Origin: Gammaproteobacteria bacterium
GTDB lineage: Bacteria; Pseudomonadota; Gammaproteobacteria; Pseudomonadales; Azotimanducaceae
NCBI GenBank assembly: GCA_007694905.1
Contig: REEU01000191.1
Location: 1-64,000, forward strand
Reading direction: 5' to 3'
Length of the DNA: 64,000 bases
A model generated the notes under the pieces. It saw only the letters and a program-made list of their open reading frames with translations. It was not told where the DNA came from and did not search any database. Shown one piece after another: positions 7,228 through 16,098 of the stretch (positions are counted from its first letter, which is position 1; every line of letters starts with the position of its first letter). A program made the position numbers and the translations under genes.

Positions 7228-8690
7228 GGCGCACTCCAGCCCGCGGGGGCACCGGCATCGATCACCTCGAGTATCGGGGCAGCGCCGAAGCCGGCGAGGA
7301 GGGCCAGCAGAGCGAGCAGCAGCGCGTAACCCGCCTGGCGCCGCCCGATGGGCGAAGTGCCTTCGGCGTCCTCAGCCTCGGTGGGATCGGCGCGACGCAG
7401 GGCCGCGGCGAGTATGCGGAACACGTATCCAGCAGCAAGCAGGCTTCCCAGGACCAGCACGAACAGGAGCAGCCAGCGACCCTCCTGCCAGGCGGCCTCC
7501 AGCAGCAGCCATTTCGCGAGGAAGCCCCCGCTCGGGGGCAGGCCCATGATGCTCACCCCGCCGAGGGCGAGCGCGAACAGGGACAGGGGCGTTCGTTGAT
7601 CGAGGCGCTCGAGATCGGCGAGCCGGTCGCTGCCCACAGCGTGGAGGATGTTGGCGGCTGCAAGGAACATCGCGGCCTTGGCGAGGCCGTGGCTCAGGAG
7701 CTGATAGCTGGCGGCCTGCCACGCGGTGACCGAGGCCAGCGGCAGTACCAGCAGCAGATAGCCGAGCTGGGCGACGGTGGAATAGGCGATCACCAGCTTC
7801 AGGCGTTCCTGCAGCAGGGCGAGGATGCCGCCGTAGATGAGCGCAGCAGCGCCAAGGACTGCGAACAGTTCGACGGCTCCCTGCATGGGGTCCTCGGCAG
7901 GCAGCGTCCATAGCCAGAGGCGGTAAACGAGGTAGACGGCCGTCTTCACCACCAGTGCGGACAGTACCGCGCTGACCGGTCCCGGTGCGCTGGCGTGAGC
8001 GTTCGGCAACCAGACGTGGAGCGGAAACACGGCGCCCTTGAGCAGCAGTCCCACTGCGATCAGTGCGAAGGCCAGACTGGTGGCCGGGCCATCCGAGGCC
8101 GCGAGCGTTTGGGTCATCAGATAGAGATCGAGCGTACCGGTCGCGTTGTAGAGCAAGGCGACCCCGAGCAGGTAGACCAGGGAGGCGAGCAGTGCCAGCA
8201 GCAGATAGCGCATCGCAGCCCGAATGGAGGTTGCCGTTCCTGCCATGGCGATGAGGGGAATCGCCGCCAACGTGACCAGCTCCAGGCAGACGTAGAGATT
8301 GAACAGGTCCGCGCTCAGAAAGAGAGCGTTCATGGCCGCTGTGAGAAGCAGCCACAAGGGCCAGAACCTAGCGCCCTCCGGGGTTCCCGGTCGGAAGTCG
8401 TGCCAGGCGTGGGCAGCCGCCACACCGCCTATGATGGCGACCATCCAAAGCATCAGCAGCGCCAGCGGGTCGACGAACAGGCGGATGCCGAGTGGTGCCG
8501 TCCAGCCGCCCAGGCTGTAGTACCAGGCGCCCTCCCGGATCACCGCAAGGGTAAGGGCAACCAGCAGCACCGGCAGGCTCACCAATCCGGCGAAGACCCC
8601 CAGTCGGGTACTCCAGCGCCAGGGCAGAACGGTGAGGCAGGCGCCAAGCAGCGGCAGGAAAATGAGGCCGATCAAAAGCTCACTCGGCAT
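7224..8690 (-). CDS. mrpD: Mrp antiporter subunit D
   Basis: The 488-residue membrane protein has the full MrpD signature: Glu137 in the TM5 motif CLELVTLAAIPL, the Lys in LLKGAVFPLHVWLPNAHA and the Lys in VVKTAVYLVYR. It is a core subunit of the multi-subunit Na+/H+ (or K+/H+) antiporter, carrying proton and cation transfer in the inner membrane. Its start overlaps the end of mrpC by 11 nt, and its end overlaps D2 by 4 nt. Confidence 0.9.
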   Translation of the reverse strand: MPSELLIGLIFLPLLGACLTVLPWRWSTRLGVFAGLVSLPVLLVALTLAVIREGAWYYSLGGWTAPLGIRLFVDPLALLMLWMVAIIGGVAAAHAWHDFRPGTPEGARFWPLWLLLTAAMNALFLSADLFNLYVCLELVTLAAIPLIAMAGTATSIRAAMRYLLLALLASLVYLLGVALLYNATGTLDLYLMTQTLAASDGPATSLAFALIAVGLLLKGAVFPLHVWLPNAHASAPGPVSAVLSALVVKTAVYLVYRLWLWTLPAEDPMQGAVELFAVLGAAALIYGGILALLQERLKLVIAYSTVAQLGYLLLVLPLASVTAWQAASYQLLSHGLAKAAMFLAAANILHAVGSDRLADLERLDQRTPLSLFALALGGVSIMGLPPSGGFLAKWLLLEAAWQEGRWLLLFVLVLGSLLAAGYVFRILAAALRRADPTEAEDAEGTSPIGRRQAGYALLLALLALLAGFGAAPILEVIDAGAPAGWSAP

Positions 8691-8988
8691 CGGGCGGATC
8701 GAGGTCGGAGGATCCGGTTGCGTCCTGCAGCTTCACCAGCAGCGCCAGAGCGAAGGCGGTTGCGGACACGGCGATCACGATTCCGGTGAGCACCATGGCC
8801 TGGGGGACCGGGTCCGGGGGACCCTCGGCGCCGCCGCCGAGGGTGATCAGCAGCAGGAAGATGGCACCGCCCATCAGGTTGATGGCCAGCAGCTGGCGCA
8901 GAATCTGACGTGCCTGCAGCAGGCCGTACACGCCGATGCCGAAAACTGCAGCTGCGGTCAGCAGATAGATGGTGGCCGTTGCGCTCAT
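8680..8988 (-). CDS. mrpC: Mrp antiporter subunit C (NuoK-like)
   Basis: This 102-residue protein with three transmembrane helices is of the MrpC/NuoK family (GIGVYGLLQARQILRQLLAI, then INLMGGAIFLLL, then QAMVLTGIVIAVSATAFALA). The ATG at 8988 overlaps the stop of the upstream gene by ATGA, which decides the start over a longer out-of-context extension. NuoK-like subunits line the membrane proton path beside MrpD. Confidence 0.9.
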   Translation of the reverse strand: MSATATIYLLTAAAVFGIGVYGLLQARQILRQLLAINLMGGAIFLLLITLGGGAEGPPDPVPQAMVLTGIVIAVSATAFALALLVKLQDATGSSDLDPPDAE

Positions 8989-9923
8989 GAACTGCGCCTC
9001 AAGCCGGGTGCGGCTGCAAACAGCAGCACTAAGGTGAGGGCGATGGACAGCAGCAGGGCAGTTTCGATCAGATAGATGGCCCATACTCCGGGCATGGCGA
9101 GCATCGGCTCACCGAGTGGAAGCATCATGAGTCCGACGCTGGAAAACACCGCCAGGCCCAGGATCAAGACGATGCGCTCGATCAGACTGGTCTGATCTGC
9201 CGATTCCAGGCGTCCGGTGAGGCAGAGCAGAACGCCACCTGCCGCGAGCACGGCACCGCCCTGGAAAGCGCCGCCGGGGGCGCTGCCTCCGGCCTGCAGC
9301 AGATACACCGCCACCAGCAGGCTGATGGGCACCACCAGGCTCAGCAGTGCTCCGACGAGGGGGACCTCTTCGTGGGCCGGGCCGGGCAGTGCGCCGGGGC
9401 GCAGTTCAGAGGCGACCACGCGCGCGCCCAGCCATGCGGCCAGCAGCACTGCCATCTCCAGGAGGGTGTCGTAGGCGCGGAAGCCGAGCAGGACCCCCGT
9501 AACCGGGTTGCTGACCCCCATCTCTGGCAGCCGCTGCCACGCGAGTTCGCCTGCGGTTGCGGGTTCGGCGGGCAAGGTCAGGGCGACCCACCCCAGGCTG
9601 GCGATCAGCAGGGCGGCCGCAAGTGCGGTGGGCAGCGTCAGCCAGAGGCTTCGGGCTGCCATGCCCACCTGCGGCGTCCGGCCCTCGAGCACATGCACGC
9701 GTCGCCAGGTGACCAGCAGCAGTGCGCCCGTGATTCCAGCGCCAATGGCCGCCTCGGCCAGCGCCAGGTCGGGCGCGTGCAGGCGGGCCCAGGCCAGGGA
9801 CATGATCAGGCCGAAGACGATGAACATGATGATGGCGCTGAAGACGTTCGCGCCGCGGACCGTCTGCAACGCCAGCCAGACGATGCCGATGGCAATGATC
9901 GCGTCGATGGTCAGCGCAATCAC
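8985..9923 (-). CDS. mrpB: fused MrpA C-terminal (MbhD/MbhE) and MrpB subunit
   Basis: The start is a GTG at 9923 that overlaps the mrpG stop as GTGA. The longer frame to 10070 is a shadow of mrpG. The 312-residue protein has an MbhD/DUF4040-like N-terminus (about 1-78), an MbhE-like middle (about 80-170), and an MnhB domain (about 185-305, with LLQAGGSAPGGAFQGGAVLA). These parts are separate proteins in archaeal Mbh and the C-terminal end of MrpA in classical Mrp, so this is a gene fusion. It anchors the antiporter module. Confidence 0.85.
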   Translation of the reverse strand: MIALTIDAIIAIGIVWLALQTVRGANVFSAIIMFIVFGLIMSLAWARLHAPDLALAEAAIGAGITGALLLVTWRRVHVLEGRTPQVGMAARSLWLTLPTALAAALLIASLGWVALTLPAEPATAGELAWQRLPEMGVSNPVTGVLLGFRAYDTLLEMAVLLAAWLGARVVASELRPGALPGPAHEEVPLVGALLSLVVPISLLVAVYLLQAGGSAPGGAFQGGAVLAAGGVLLCLTGRLESADQTSLIERIVLILGLAVFSSVGLMMLPLGEPMLAMPGVWAIYLIETALLLSIALTLVLLFAAAPGLRRSS

Positions 9924-10219
9924 GGGCGTTGCTCCGGATCGGTCATCTGCAGCGCGCGCCGGGCGATCAGGTGGCAGGACACGGTGGCTGCCAGCAGGCC
10001 CAGGAGCCAGATGACCAGCAGCAGACCGGCGATGCGTGGCGAGCCCTGCTGGACGGCGAGTCCGCCGCATATGAGCAGCAGGCCCAAATTGTCTGCCTTG
10101 GTGAGGGCATGCAGCCTTGAGAAGACGTCAGGAAAACGAAGCAGGCCGACCGTGCCGGCGATGTAAAAGAAACAGCCGGAAAGCAACAGGGCTGTGGCCA
10201 CGACTTCCTGCAGGTTCAT
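9920..10219 (-). CDS. mrpG: Mrp antiporter subunit G
   Basis: This 99-residue MnhG/PhaG-family protein has about three transmembrane helices and the family core VGLLRFPDVFSRLHALTKAD (GLLRFPD then RLHA-TKADN). The ATG at 10219 overlaps the mrpF stop by 4 nt, and its TGA overlaps the next GTG start. Confidence 0.92.
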   Translation of the reverse strand: MNLQEVVATALLLSGCFFYIAGTVGLLRFPDVFSRLHALTKADNLGLLLICGGLAVQQGSPRIAGLLLVIWLLGLLAATVSCHLIARRALQMTDPEQRP

Positions 10220-10485
10220 GGATTGCCCTCATCGCTTTCCGGCAACCCCACGAAGGCGACGCTGATGATGGCGGCCAGCATGACGAACAGTAGCGCCACG
10301 TCCCGCAGCGCCGGCACATCCATCCACTCGGCGAACACCAGCAGCACGGCGACGGTGGTGCTGCCGAACAGCAGCGCCGCGAGCATGCGATCCGCGGCCG
10401 TGGGGCCGCGATACACACGCAGCATGCCGAGTATCAGGTTGAGCAGGAGCACGATACCTGTCAGGGGCAGGAGCCAGTCCATCAT
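10216..10485 (-). CDS. mrpF: Mrp antiporter subunit F
   Basis: This 89-residue MnhF/MrpF-family protein has three hydrophobic helices and the conserved YRGPTAADRMLAAL motif. It starts with an ATGA overlap on mrpE and ends with an ATGA overlap on mrpG. Confidence 0.92.
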   Translation of the reverse strand: MMDWLLPLTGIVLLLNLILGMLRVYRGPTAADRMLAALLFGSTTVAVLLVFAEWMDVPALRDVALLFVMLAAIISVAFVGLPESDEGNP

Positions 10486-11048
10486 CGACCCTCTCCTGAG
10501 GGCTCGGGCAGCGAGAAAAACCAGGCGATTTCCCTTTCCAGCTGCGCCACGTTGGCGCGTACCGCGTCCGGATCACTCCCCATCAGAGCGTGGACCAGCA
10601 GGACGTTGTCCGATTCCAGGTCCGCACTCAAGGTTCCCGGCAGCAGGCTCATGATGCTCACCATCAGCGTTCGCGGCTGCCCGGCCGGAAGCTCGAGGCG
10701 ATAGCGCATCCAGCGCGGATCGATCGCCAGCCGGGGGTGCAGTGCCCGCCATGCGACGTCGAAGCCGCCGCTGATGGAGCTCCACAGGAAGAAGCCCGCG
10801 AAACGGAACAGGCGCAGTGGTCGCCATGGATAGGGCATCCCCGGTACGGCCCAGGCGCCTGCCGTTCCCCCGACGATCACGGTGATCGCACCCAGAATCA
10901 GCGCATCGACGCCCGTCAGCGCGAGCCAGATCACGCCCAGAATCACTGCGCATTGCACGCCCCAGAGCAACCGCGCACGGCCGCTCGGGGTCGGAATGCG
11001 CTGGCTGGGCGGTGTGGTGGCGGAATCCGTTGTCACGTGTAACCCCAT
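10482..11048 (-). CDS. mrpE: Mrp antiporter subunit E
   Basis: This is an MnhE/MrpE-family protein of about 188 residues. The N-terminal transmembrane pair contains WLALTGVDALILGAITVIVG, and the family core is SISGGFDVAWRALHPRLAIDP, with LLPGTLSADLE further on. No strong ribosome site marks the start: GTG at 11060, ATG at 11048 and GTG at 11036 are all possible, and 11048 is used. It lies 36 nt after the cardiolipin synthase gene and opens the Mrp block. Confidence 0.85.
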   Translation of the reverse strand: MGLHVTTDSATTPPSQRIPTPSGRARLLWGVQCAVILGVIWLALTGVDALILGAITVIVGGTAGAWAVPGMPYPWRPLRLFRFAGFFLWSSISGGFDVAWRALHPRLAIDPRWMRYRLELPAGQPRTLMVSIMSLLPGTLSADLESDNVLLVHALMGSDPDAVRANVAQLEREIAWFFSLPEPSGEGR

Positions 11049-11084
11049 CGACAGCGGCACTTGTCGGAAGCCTGATTCTACCTA

Positions 11085-12494
11085 TCAGAGCAGGGGGATC
11101 AGCAGTCGTGCCGTGCTGTCCCGGAGGCGCATCGGAAACGGCTGCGCGCGCACCTGCTCCAAAGTCACCTCGGAAGCTTCGAATCGGCGGCGCTCGAACC
11201 AGTCCCGCAGGGTCTGACCGAGGGCAGGGCTGTAGCATTCGACGTTGAGCTCGAAATTCAGTCGCAGGCTGCGTGGATCCCAGTTGGTGGAGCCCATGAG
11301 AATCCACTCATCATCGACGAGCATGAGTTTGGAGTGATCGAAGGGGGGCGGGGAGTGCCAGATCCGGCAGCCTCGCTCCAGCAGTTGCCAGTACTGCGCA
11401 TGGGATGCCCATTGCACGAGGCGCAGGTTGTTGCGAGCCGGCAGCATGATGTCAACCACCACGCCACGAAGCGCCGTGGTGTTCAGGGCACTGATGAGGG
11501 TCGCGTCCGGAAGGAAGTAGGGGGTGACAATAGTCACCGAGCGTCTGGCCTGGGACAGGGCCCCCTGCAGGAGCAGCTTCAGCGCCTCGAAGTGCTCGTC
11601 TGGACCATCCGGGACGGCGCGTGCGGGAATGCCGTCGCTCGGCGCGAGCGCAGGGAACCAGGCGTCGCTGCCAAGATTTTCACCAGTGGTGAACGCCCAG
11701 TCGTCAGCGAATACGCGCATGAGCTGGGCAACCACTGGGCCGCGCACCACGCATTGGAGATCGCGGATGGGATGTCCGCCGGGTGTTGCGGTCACGTGAC
11801 CGGCGCGGATGTTCATGCCGCCGGTGAAGGCCTGCGAGCCGTCGACCACCAGCAACTTGCGATGATTGCGCAGATTGAACGACGCCAGGTCCCGCGGTGC
11901 GCGCACGGGCATGAAGGCTGCTGCGGTGACACCGCTGTCCCGGAGAGCGGTGATCATGCTGCGACGGCTGTAGCGCTGTCCGATGGCGTCGATGAGCACG
12001 CGGACGGCGACGCCCCGCTGCACTGCGTCCGCGAGTGCAGCGCGAAACCGCTGGCCGAGGGGGTCGTCATCGAAGATGTAGGTGGCCATGGCGATGCTAT
12101 GATGGGCGTGTGCAATGGAGTCGAGCATGGCAGGAAACGCCACGTCGCCGTTCTCCAGTGGTGTTATGGTATTGCCGGCAGCAAGTGGGAAGGGGCTGAT
12201 ACGATCGCCCAGGGCCGCCAGCGATGTGAACGACTGGGGCGGTGTGGCTGGCGGCGTTTCGACGTTTTCGCCGTGGCCCGCGGGCTGAGGCCGCAGCGCA
12301 CTCGCCCGGCGCCTGATGCGATTCACGGCGACCAGCCAGTAGAGGGCCGCGCCGAGCAGGGGCAGGAGGATGATGAAGCCCACCCACAGAATCACTGAGC
12401 GCCCATCGCGCTTGAAGAGCAATGCGTGGCCCGCAGTCCACACGGCCAGCACGAGGATAGCCAACGAAACGGCAATGGCGAAAATTTGTTCCAT
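11085..12494 (-). CDS. cls: cardiolipin synthase (phospholipase D superfamily)
   Basis: The 469-residue protein from the ATG at 12494 begins with two transmembrane helices of the PLDc_N type (residues about 3-55). Two HKD motifs follow: NHRKLLVVDGSQAFTGG and DHSKLMLVDDEWILMGSTN, each H-x-K-x4-D. It makes cardiolipin from phosphatidylglycerol (or PG plus PE) in the inner membrane. A TTG start further upstream at 12536 is less likely, because the ATG gives the usual family N-terminus. It precedes mrpE by 36 nt on the same strand and is probably co-transcribed with the antiporter. Confidence 0.88.
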   Translation of the reverse strand: MEQIFAIAVSLAILVLAVWTAGHALLFKRDGRSVILWVGFIILLPLLGAALYWLVAVNRIRRRASALRPQPAGHGENVETPPATPPQSFTSLAALGDRISPFPLAAGNTITPLENGDVAFPAMLDSIAHAHHSIAMATYIFDDDPLGQRFRAALADAVQRGVAVRVLIDAIGQRYSRRSMITALRDSGVTAAAFMPVRAPRDLASFNLRNHRKLLVVDGSQAFTGGMNIRAGHVTATPGGHPIRDLQCVVRGPVVAQLMRVFADDWAFTTGENLGSDAWFPALAPSDGIPARAVPDGPDEHFEALKLLLQGALSQARRSVTIVTPYFLPDATLISALNTTALRGVVVDIMLPARNNLRLVQWASHAQYWQLLERGCRIWHSPPPFDHSKLMLVDDEWILMGSTNWDPRSLRLNFELNVECYSPALGQTLRDWFERRRFEASEVTLEQVRAQPFPMRLRDSTARLLIPLL

Positions 12495-12612
12495 GGAGCC
12501 GAGGCCCGTCCGTTCCGCCCCCTTGACGCAGATCAACGCCGGGCGGCGTTGAGGGCGGTGTAATGGCCCCGTCCAGCCGTCAATTCCGGTGTCGCCAAGG
12601 AGTACCTGCCCA
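12495..12612. promoter_or_regulatory. divergent promoter region of cls-mrp and the stress protein gene
   Basis: These 118 bp separate two divergent genes and must hold promoters for both. I found no convincing -35/-10 pair. An AAGGAG ribosome site precedes the plus-strand start at 12613. Confidence 0.4.
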
Positions 12613-13047
12613 ATGATCGCACACTACAAGCTCATCATCGTCCCCGTGGACGGTTCGGAAGGAAGTGTTCGCGCGGCTGCGTTCGCCGCCGATCTGGCCG
12701 CGGCAAGTGACTGCCCGGTCCAGCTGCTGCATGTCTTCGCGCCGAGTGGCAACGAGATCGTCGGCATGGCCCAGCTGCCCAAAGAGCGGATCGAGGAGAT
12801 CAGCCGCGAATCCGGCAAGGTCGCCTTCGCGCGCGCGCGGGAGGCCATCACGGCCAAAGACGTCAAAGTCGAGGAGTCGGTGGTCTGGGGTGAACCTCGG
12901 GAGGAGATCGTCGCTGCGGCGGAGGTCTCCGATGGGTTGATCGTGATGGGCCGTCGCGGTCTCGGCAAGGTCAAGGAACTTCTGCTTGGTAGTGTCTCCG
13001 ACGCAGTGTTGCGGACGGCCAAGCGGCCCATCGTGCTCGTCAGCTGA
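12613..13047 (+). CDS. universal stress protein (UspA family)
   Basis: The 144-residue single-domain Usp has the start motif IIVPVDGSEGS and the C-terminal ATP-binding G-x2-G-x9-G(S/T) type motif in IVMGRRGLGKVKELLLGSVS. AAGGAG 12 nt upstream selects the ATG at 12613 over an earlier frame extension. Such proteins bind ATP and accumulate under stress. It stands alone, divergent from the cls-mrp operon. Confidence 0.92.
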   Translation: MIAHYKLIIVPVDGSEGSVRAAAFAADLAAASDCPVQLLHVFAPSGNEIVGMAQLPKERIEEISRESGKVAFARAREAITAKDVKVEESVVWGEPREEIVAAAEVSDGLIVMGRRGLGKVKELLLGSVSDAVLRTAKRPIVLVS

Positions 13048-13171
13048 CCGGGCGTTTGTGATCCGCGACCATCGAGTCCTCCTGCTGTTGGCGCCCTGAG
13101 GTACGTCGGGCCCGTGGCAGGAGGCGTCGTGACTGCGCACAATGCGAGCTTCGTTTGGATCGGAGCTTGCC

Positions 13172-13837
13172 ATGTCCGCCGTGCTTTCTGATGCCGAGGT
13201 CGATGCCCTCGGTGAACGCCTGCCTCTGCTCGAAGGGATTCGCACCACCCGCGCCATCCGCCGCCTGAAGCCGGATCCGGTGCCACGCGCACTGGTGCGC
13301 AAGATCTGTGAAGCGGGGACGTTCGCACCGAGCGGAGGCAATCGCCAACCCTGGTTCTTCGTTGCGGTGATGGATGCCGAGCGCCGCGCATTCATTGCCC
13401 AGCGTTACCGGGAGGCGTTTCACAGCTACATTGCAACTGCGGTCGAAGCGGCAAAGGATCCGAATTATCCTGATCGCAAGCGGCGCAACATGCTTGCCGC
13501 GATCCATCTGGCAGACCATCTGCACGAGGCGCCGGTGCACCTGTTCGTGGCGGGCTGGACCCGGCGGGGGGAGCCCCAGTATCAGGCACTCTACCCGGCC
13601 ATTCAGAACATCCTGCTCGCCTGCCGGGCAGTGGGCCTGGGCGCAAGCCTGACCACCGTCCACCGGGCCCACGGCGAAGAGATCGACGCGGTGCTCGGTC
13701 TATCCGCAGACACCCCGAGCTGCGCCATGTTGCCTATTGGCTGGCCGGCCGGGCGCTACGGCCGACCTCCGCGCAAGCCGGTGGACGAGGTGCTGTTCTT
13801 CGATCGCGTCGAAGGCGCTGCCGTCAGCCGTTCATGA
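13172..13837 (+). CDS. nitroreductase family flavoprotein
   Basis: This is a 221-residue FMN-dependent nitroreductase-fold protein. Visible elements are the N-terminal [14 protein letters not shown] motif (the RS/RAIR FMN-phosphate site), [14 protein letters not shown], the [18 protein letters not shown] helix and the C-terminal [20 protein letters not shown]. The ATG at 13172 is preceded by CGGAG at good spacing. It likely uses NAD(P)H to reduce nitro-aromatic or quinone-like compounds; the real substrate is unknown. Its end overlaps the convergent slipin gene by 6 nt. Confidence 0.88.
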   Translation: MSAVLSDAEVDALGERLPLLEGIRTTRAIRRLKPDPVPRALVRKICEAGTFAPSGGNRQPWFFVAVMDAERRAFIAQRYREAFHSYIATAVEAAKDPNYPDRKRRNMLAAIHLADHLHEAPVHLFVAGWTRRGEPQYQALYPAIQNILLACRAVGLGASLTTVHRAHGEEIDAVLGLSADTPSCAMLPIGWPAGRYGRPPRKPVDEVLFFDRVEGAAVSRS

Positions 13838-14602
13838 GGGATCGTTGGCGGGGTTCGGGCTGGCGCCGGGCTTGAACATGTCGAACAGATTCATCGGCAC
13901 CGGGAAGACGATGGTATTGCTGCGGTCGCCGGCGATGTCGATCAGCGTCTGGAGATAGCGAAGCTGCAGTGCTTCGGGCTGCTCGGACAGCGTGCGCGCG
14001 GCGTCCAGCAGCCGGTGTGCTGCCTGTTCTTCACCTTCGGCATGGATGACCTTGGCGCGCCGCGTACGTTCGGCCTCGGCCTGCCGCGCGATGGCCCGGA
14101 TCATGCTTTCGTCGAGGTCCACATGCTTGATCTCCACGTTGGAGACCTTGATGCCCCAGGCATCCGTCTGTTTATCGAGGATGTCCTGGATATCGTTGTT
14201 GAGCTTGTCCCGCTCCGCCAGAAGTTCGTCGAGTTCGTGCTGGCCGAGGACCGAACGCAGGGTCGTCTGCGCGAGCTGCCCCGTGGCCTCCATGTAGTTC
14301 TCGACGTTGATGATGGCGTTCTGAGGATCCACCACCCGGAAGTAGAGCACCGCGTTCACCTTCACGGTGACGTTGTCGTGGGTGATCAGGTCCTGGGATG
14401 GGACGTCGAGGACAAGCGTGCGCAGATCCACGCGCTCCATGGTCTGCAGCACGGGGATGATGATCACGAGGCCTGGCCCCTTGACCTTGTAGAAGCGGCC
14501 GAGCATGAACACGACGCCGCGCTCGTACTCGCGCAGGATGCGGAAGGCGCTGGCCAGCAGGGTGACCACCAGCGCCAGAAGAATACCGGCGAAAAGACCC
14601 AT
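13832..14602 (-). CDS. slipin / stomatin-like SPFH protein
   Basis: The 256-residue protein has one N-terminal membrane helix ([20 protein letters not shown]) followed by the band-7/SPFH domain: [33 protein letters not shown], then [28 protein letters not shown] precedes the ATG at 14602. It lies 66 nt downstream of an NfeD-family gene; this pairing is conserved in bacteria and archaea, where the NfeD protease cleaves its slipin partner. It likely scaffolds membrane microdomains. Confidence 0.92.
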   Translation of the reverse strand: MGLFAGILLALVVTLLASAFRILREYERGVVFMLGRFYKVKGPGLVIIIPVLQTMERVDLRTLVLDVPSQDLITHDNVTVKVNAVLYFRVVDPQNAIINVENYMEATGQLAQTTLRSVLGQHELDELLAERDKLNNDIQDILDKQTDAWGIKVSNVEIKHVDLDESMIRAIARQAEAERTRRAKVIHAEGEEQAAHRLLDAARTLSEQPEALQLRYLQTLIDIAGDRSNTIVFPVPMNLFDMFKPGASPNPANDPS

Positions 14603-14668
14603 GACTGCCTCTCCTTTCGGGGAATCCACCCAAATGGTGGTTCCAGGGTTGCGACTGTACCCGACCGG

Positions 14669-16078
14669 TCAGCCCGGTGCGGATTCCGTTCCCGTGTCAG
14701 GTTGCACCCGGACGACCAGGCCGTCGAGTGCCGTAACGTGAAGTGATTCGCCTCGCGTCACCGGCGCGTCACAGTGAGCGTGCCAGATCTCGCCGTGAAC
14801 GCGTACCCGGCCGTCGCCGTCGAAGTCTTCCACCGCAACGGCTCTTGCTCCGATCATGCCCTCGCGGCCGCTGACCACGTTGCTACGGCGGGCCCGCAGG
14901 GCCGCGCCCACCGAGAAGATGAAGATCCCGACGGAGCCTGCAGCGAACGCGGCGATGATGGGAAGGGAGATCTGAAAGGCGGGCAGGTCGGTATCCATGA
15001 GCAGAATCGAGCCGATCACGAACGCGATGGCGCCACCGACTCCGAATACGCCGAAACTCGGCGCAAATGCTTCCGTGATCATCAGCCCGATGCCGATCAG
15101 CAGCAGTGCCACGCCGACGTAGCTTACGGGCAGCATCTGCAGCGCATAGAAGGCGAGCAGCAGACAGATGATGCCGGTGACACCGGGAATGCCGAGCCCA
15201 GGATTGTAGAATTCAAGGATCAAGCCGTAGATCCCGATCATCAGCAGGATGTAGGCGATGTTTGGATTGGTGATCAGGGCCAGGAACTCGTTGCGCCAAT
15301 CCGGCTCGATGTGCGTGACCTGCGCGTCGGTGAGATCGAGGGTGACGGTACGACGTTCGAGCGTGATCACACGCCCGTCCATGCCAGCGATCAGCGCCTC
15401 GATGTCCTTGGCCACCACATCGATGACGTTCTTCTCGAGAGCTTCGCTCGCTGACAGGCTTTCAGCATCCCTCACCGCCGCTTCAGCCCAGTCGGCGTTG
15501 CGCCCCCGAAGCTCAGCCAGACCGCGGATATAGGCGACGGCATCGTTGATTGCCTTGCGCTCCGATGCAGTCCCGCCGGAGGGCGCCTCGCCGTTCTCGT
15601 CGGCTGCGTCTTCACTCCCTGAAGGCGTCGGCAGACCGCCACCGCCGATGGCCACCGGGGTCGCAGCGCCGACATTCGTTGCCGGCGCCATGGCGGCGAT
15701 GTGGCTGGCGTATAGAATGTAGGTCCCGGCGCTGGCTGCTCGGGCTCCCCCGGGTGCGACCCAGGTCGCAACCGGCACGTCCGCATCGAGAATGGCGCGG
15801 ATGATGTCGCGCATGGAGCTGTCGAGTCCGCCAGGGGTGTCCATGCGGATCACGAACACGGCCACGCCGGCCACCTCCGCAGCCGCCAGGTTGCGGGTGA
15901 TGTAATCACTGCTGGCAGGACTGATCGCGCCATCGAGTTCCAGGACCCAGACCTGCTGGCCCTGTGCAGCGATGGTCGACGACGCCAGCGCCAGCACTGT
16001 GGCCAGCAGAAGCGCGATTGGGGTCCAGGTACGGCGGGGCGGGTACCCTAACCTGGAACTGGCTGTGCGGGTGTTCAT
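14669..16078 (-). CDS. NfeD family membrane serine protease (full-length, ClpP-like)
   Basis: The roughly 469-residue protein starts with a signal peptide (to about AAQG). A ClpP-like protease domain follows: DTPGGLDSSMRDIIRAI, then GARAASAGTYILYASH with the likely nucleophile Ser, and ERKAINDAVAYIRGLA with a candidate catalytic Lys. A four-helix membrane domain and a C-terminal OB-fold NfeD domain (GREGMIGARAVAVEDFDGDG) complete it. It is the long NfeD class, upstream of and presumably partnered with the slipin at 13832-14602. The start codon at 16078 is the first ATG before the signal peptide; the ribosome site is weak. Confidence 0.9.
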   Translation of the reverse strand: MNTRTASSRLGYPPRRTWTPIALLLATVLALASSTIAAQGQQVWVLELDGAISPASSDYITRNLAAAEVAGVAVFVIRMDTPGGLDSSMRDIIRAILDADVPVATWVAPGGARAASAGTYILYASHIAAMAPATNVGAATPVAIGGGGLPTPSGSEDAADENGEAPSGGTASERKAINDAVAYIRGLAELRGRNADWAEAAVRDAESLSASEALEKNVIDVVAKDIEALIAGMDGRVITLERRTVTLDLTDAQVTHIEPDWRNEFLALITNPNIAYILLMIGIYGLILEFYNPGLGIPGVTGIICLLLAFYALQMLPVSYVGVALLLIGIGLMITEAFAPSFGVFGVGGAIAFVIGSILLMDTDLPAFQISLPIIAAFAAGSVGIFIFSVGAALRARRSNVVSGREGMIGARAVAVEDFDGDGRVRVHGEIWHAHCDAPVTRGESLHVTALDGLVVRVQPDTGTESAPG

Positions 16079-16098
16079 GGTCCGGACTCTACCGGGAC

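Noticed and set aside
8985-10070. Longer N-terminus for the MrpB fusion protein
   Set aside because: The extra 49 residues are Arg/Pro-rich shadow of mrpG; the GTG at 9923 overlapping the mrpG stop gives the family N-terminus.
13081-13130. CCTCCTGC...GCAGGAGG inverted repeat downstream of the stress protein gene
   Set aside because: The arms are about 30 nt apart with no compact stem; not convincing as a terminator or operator.
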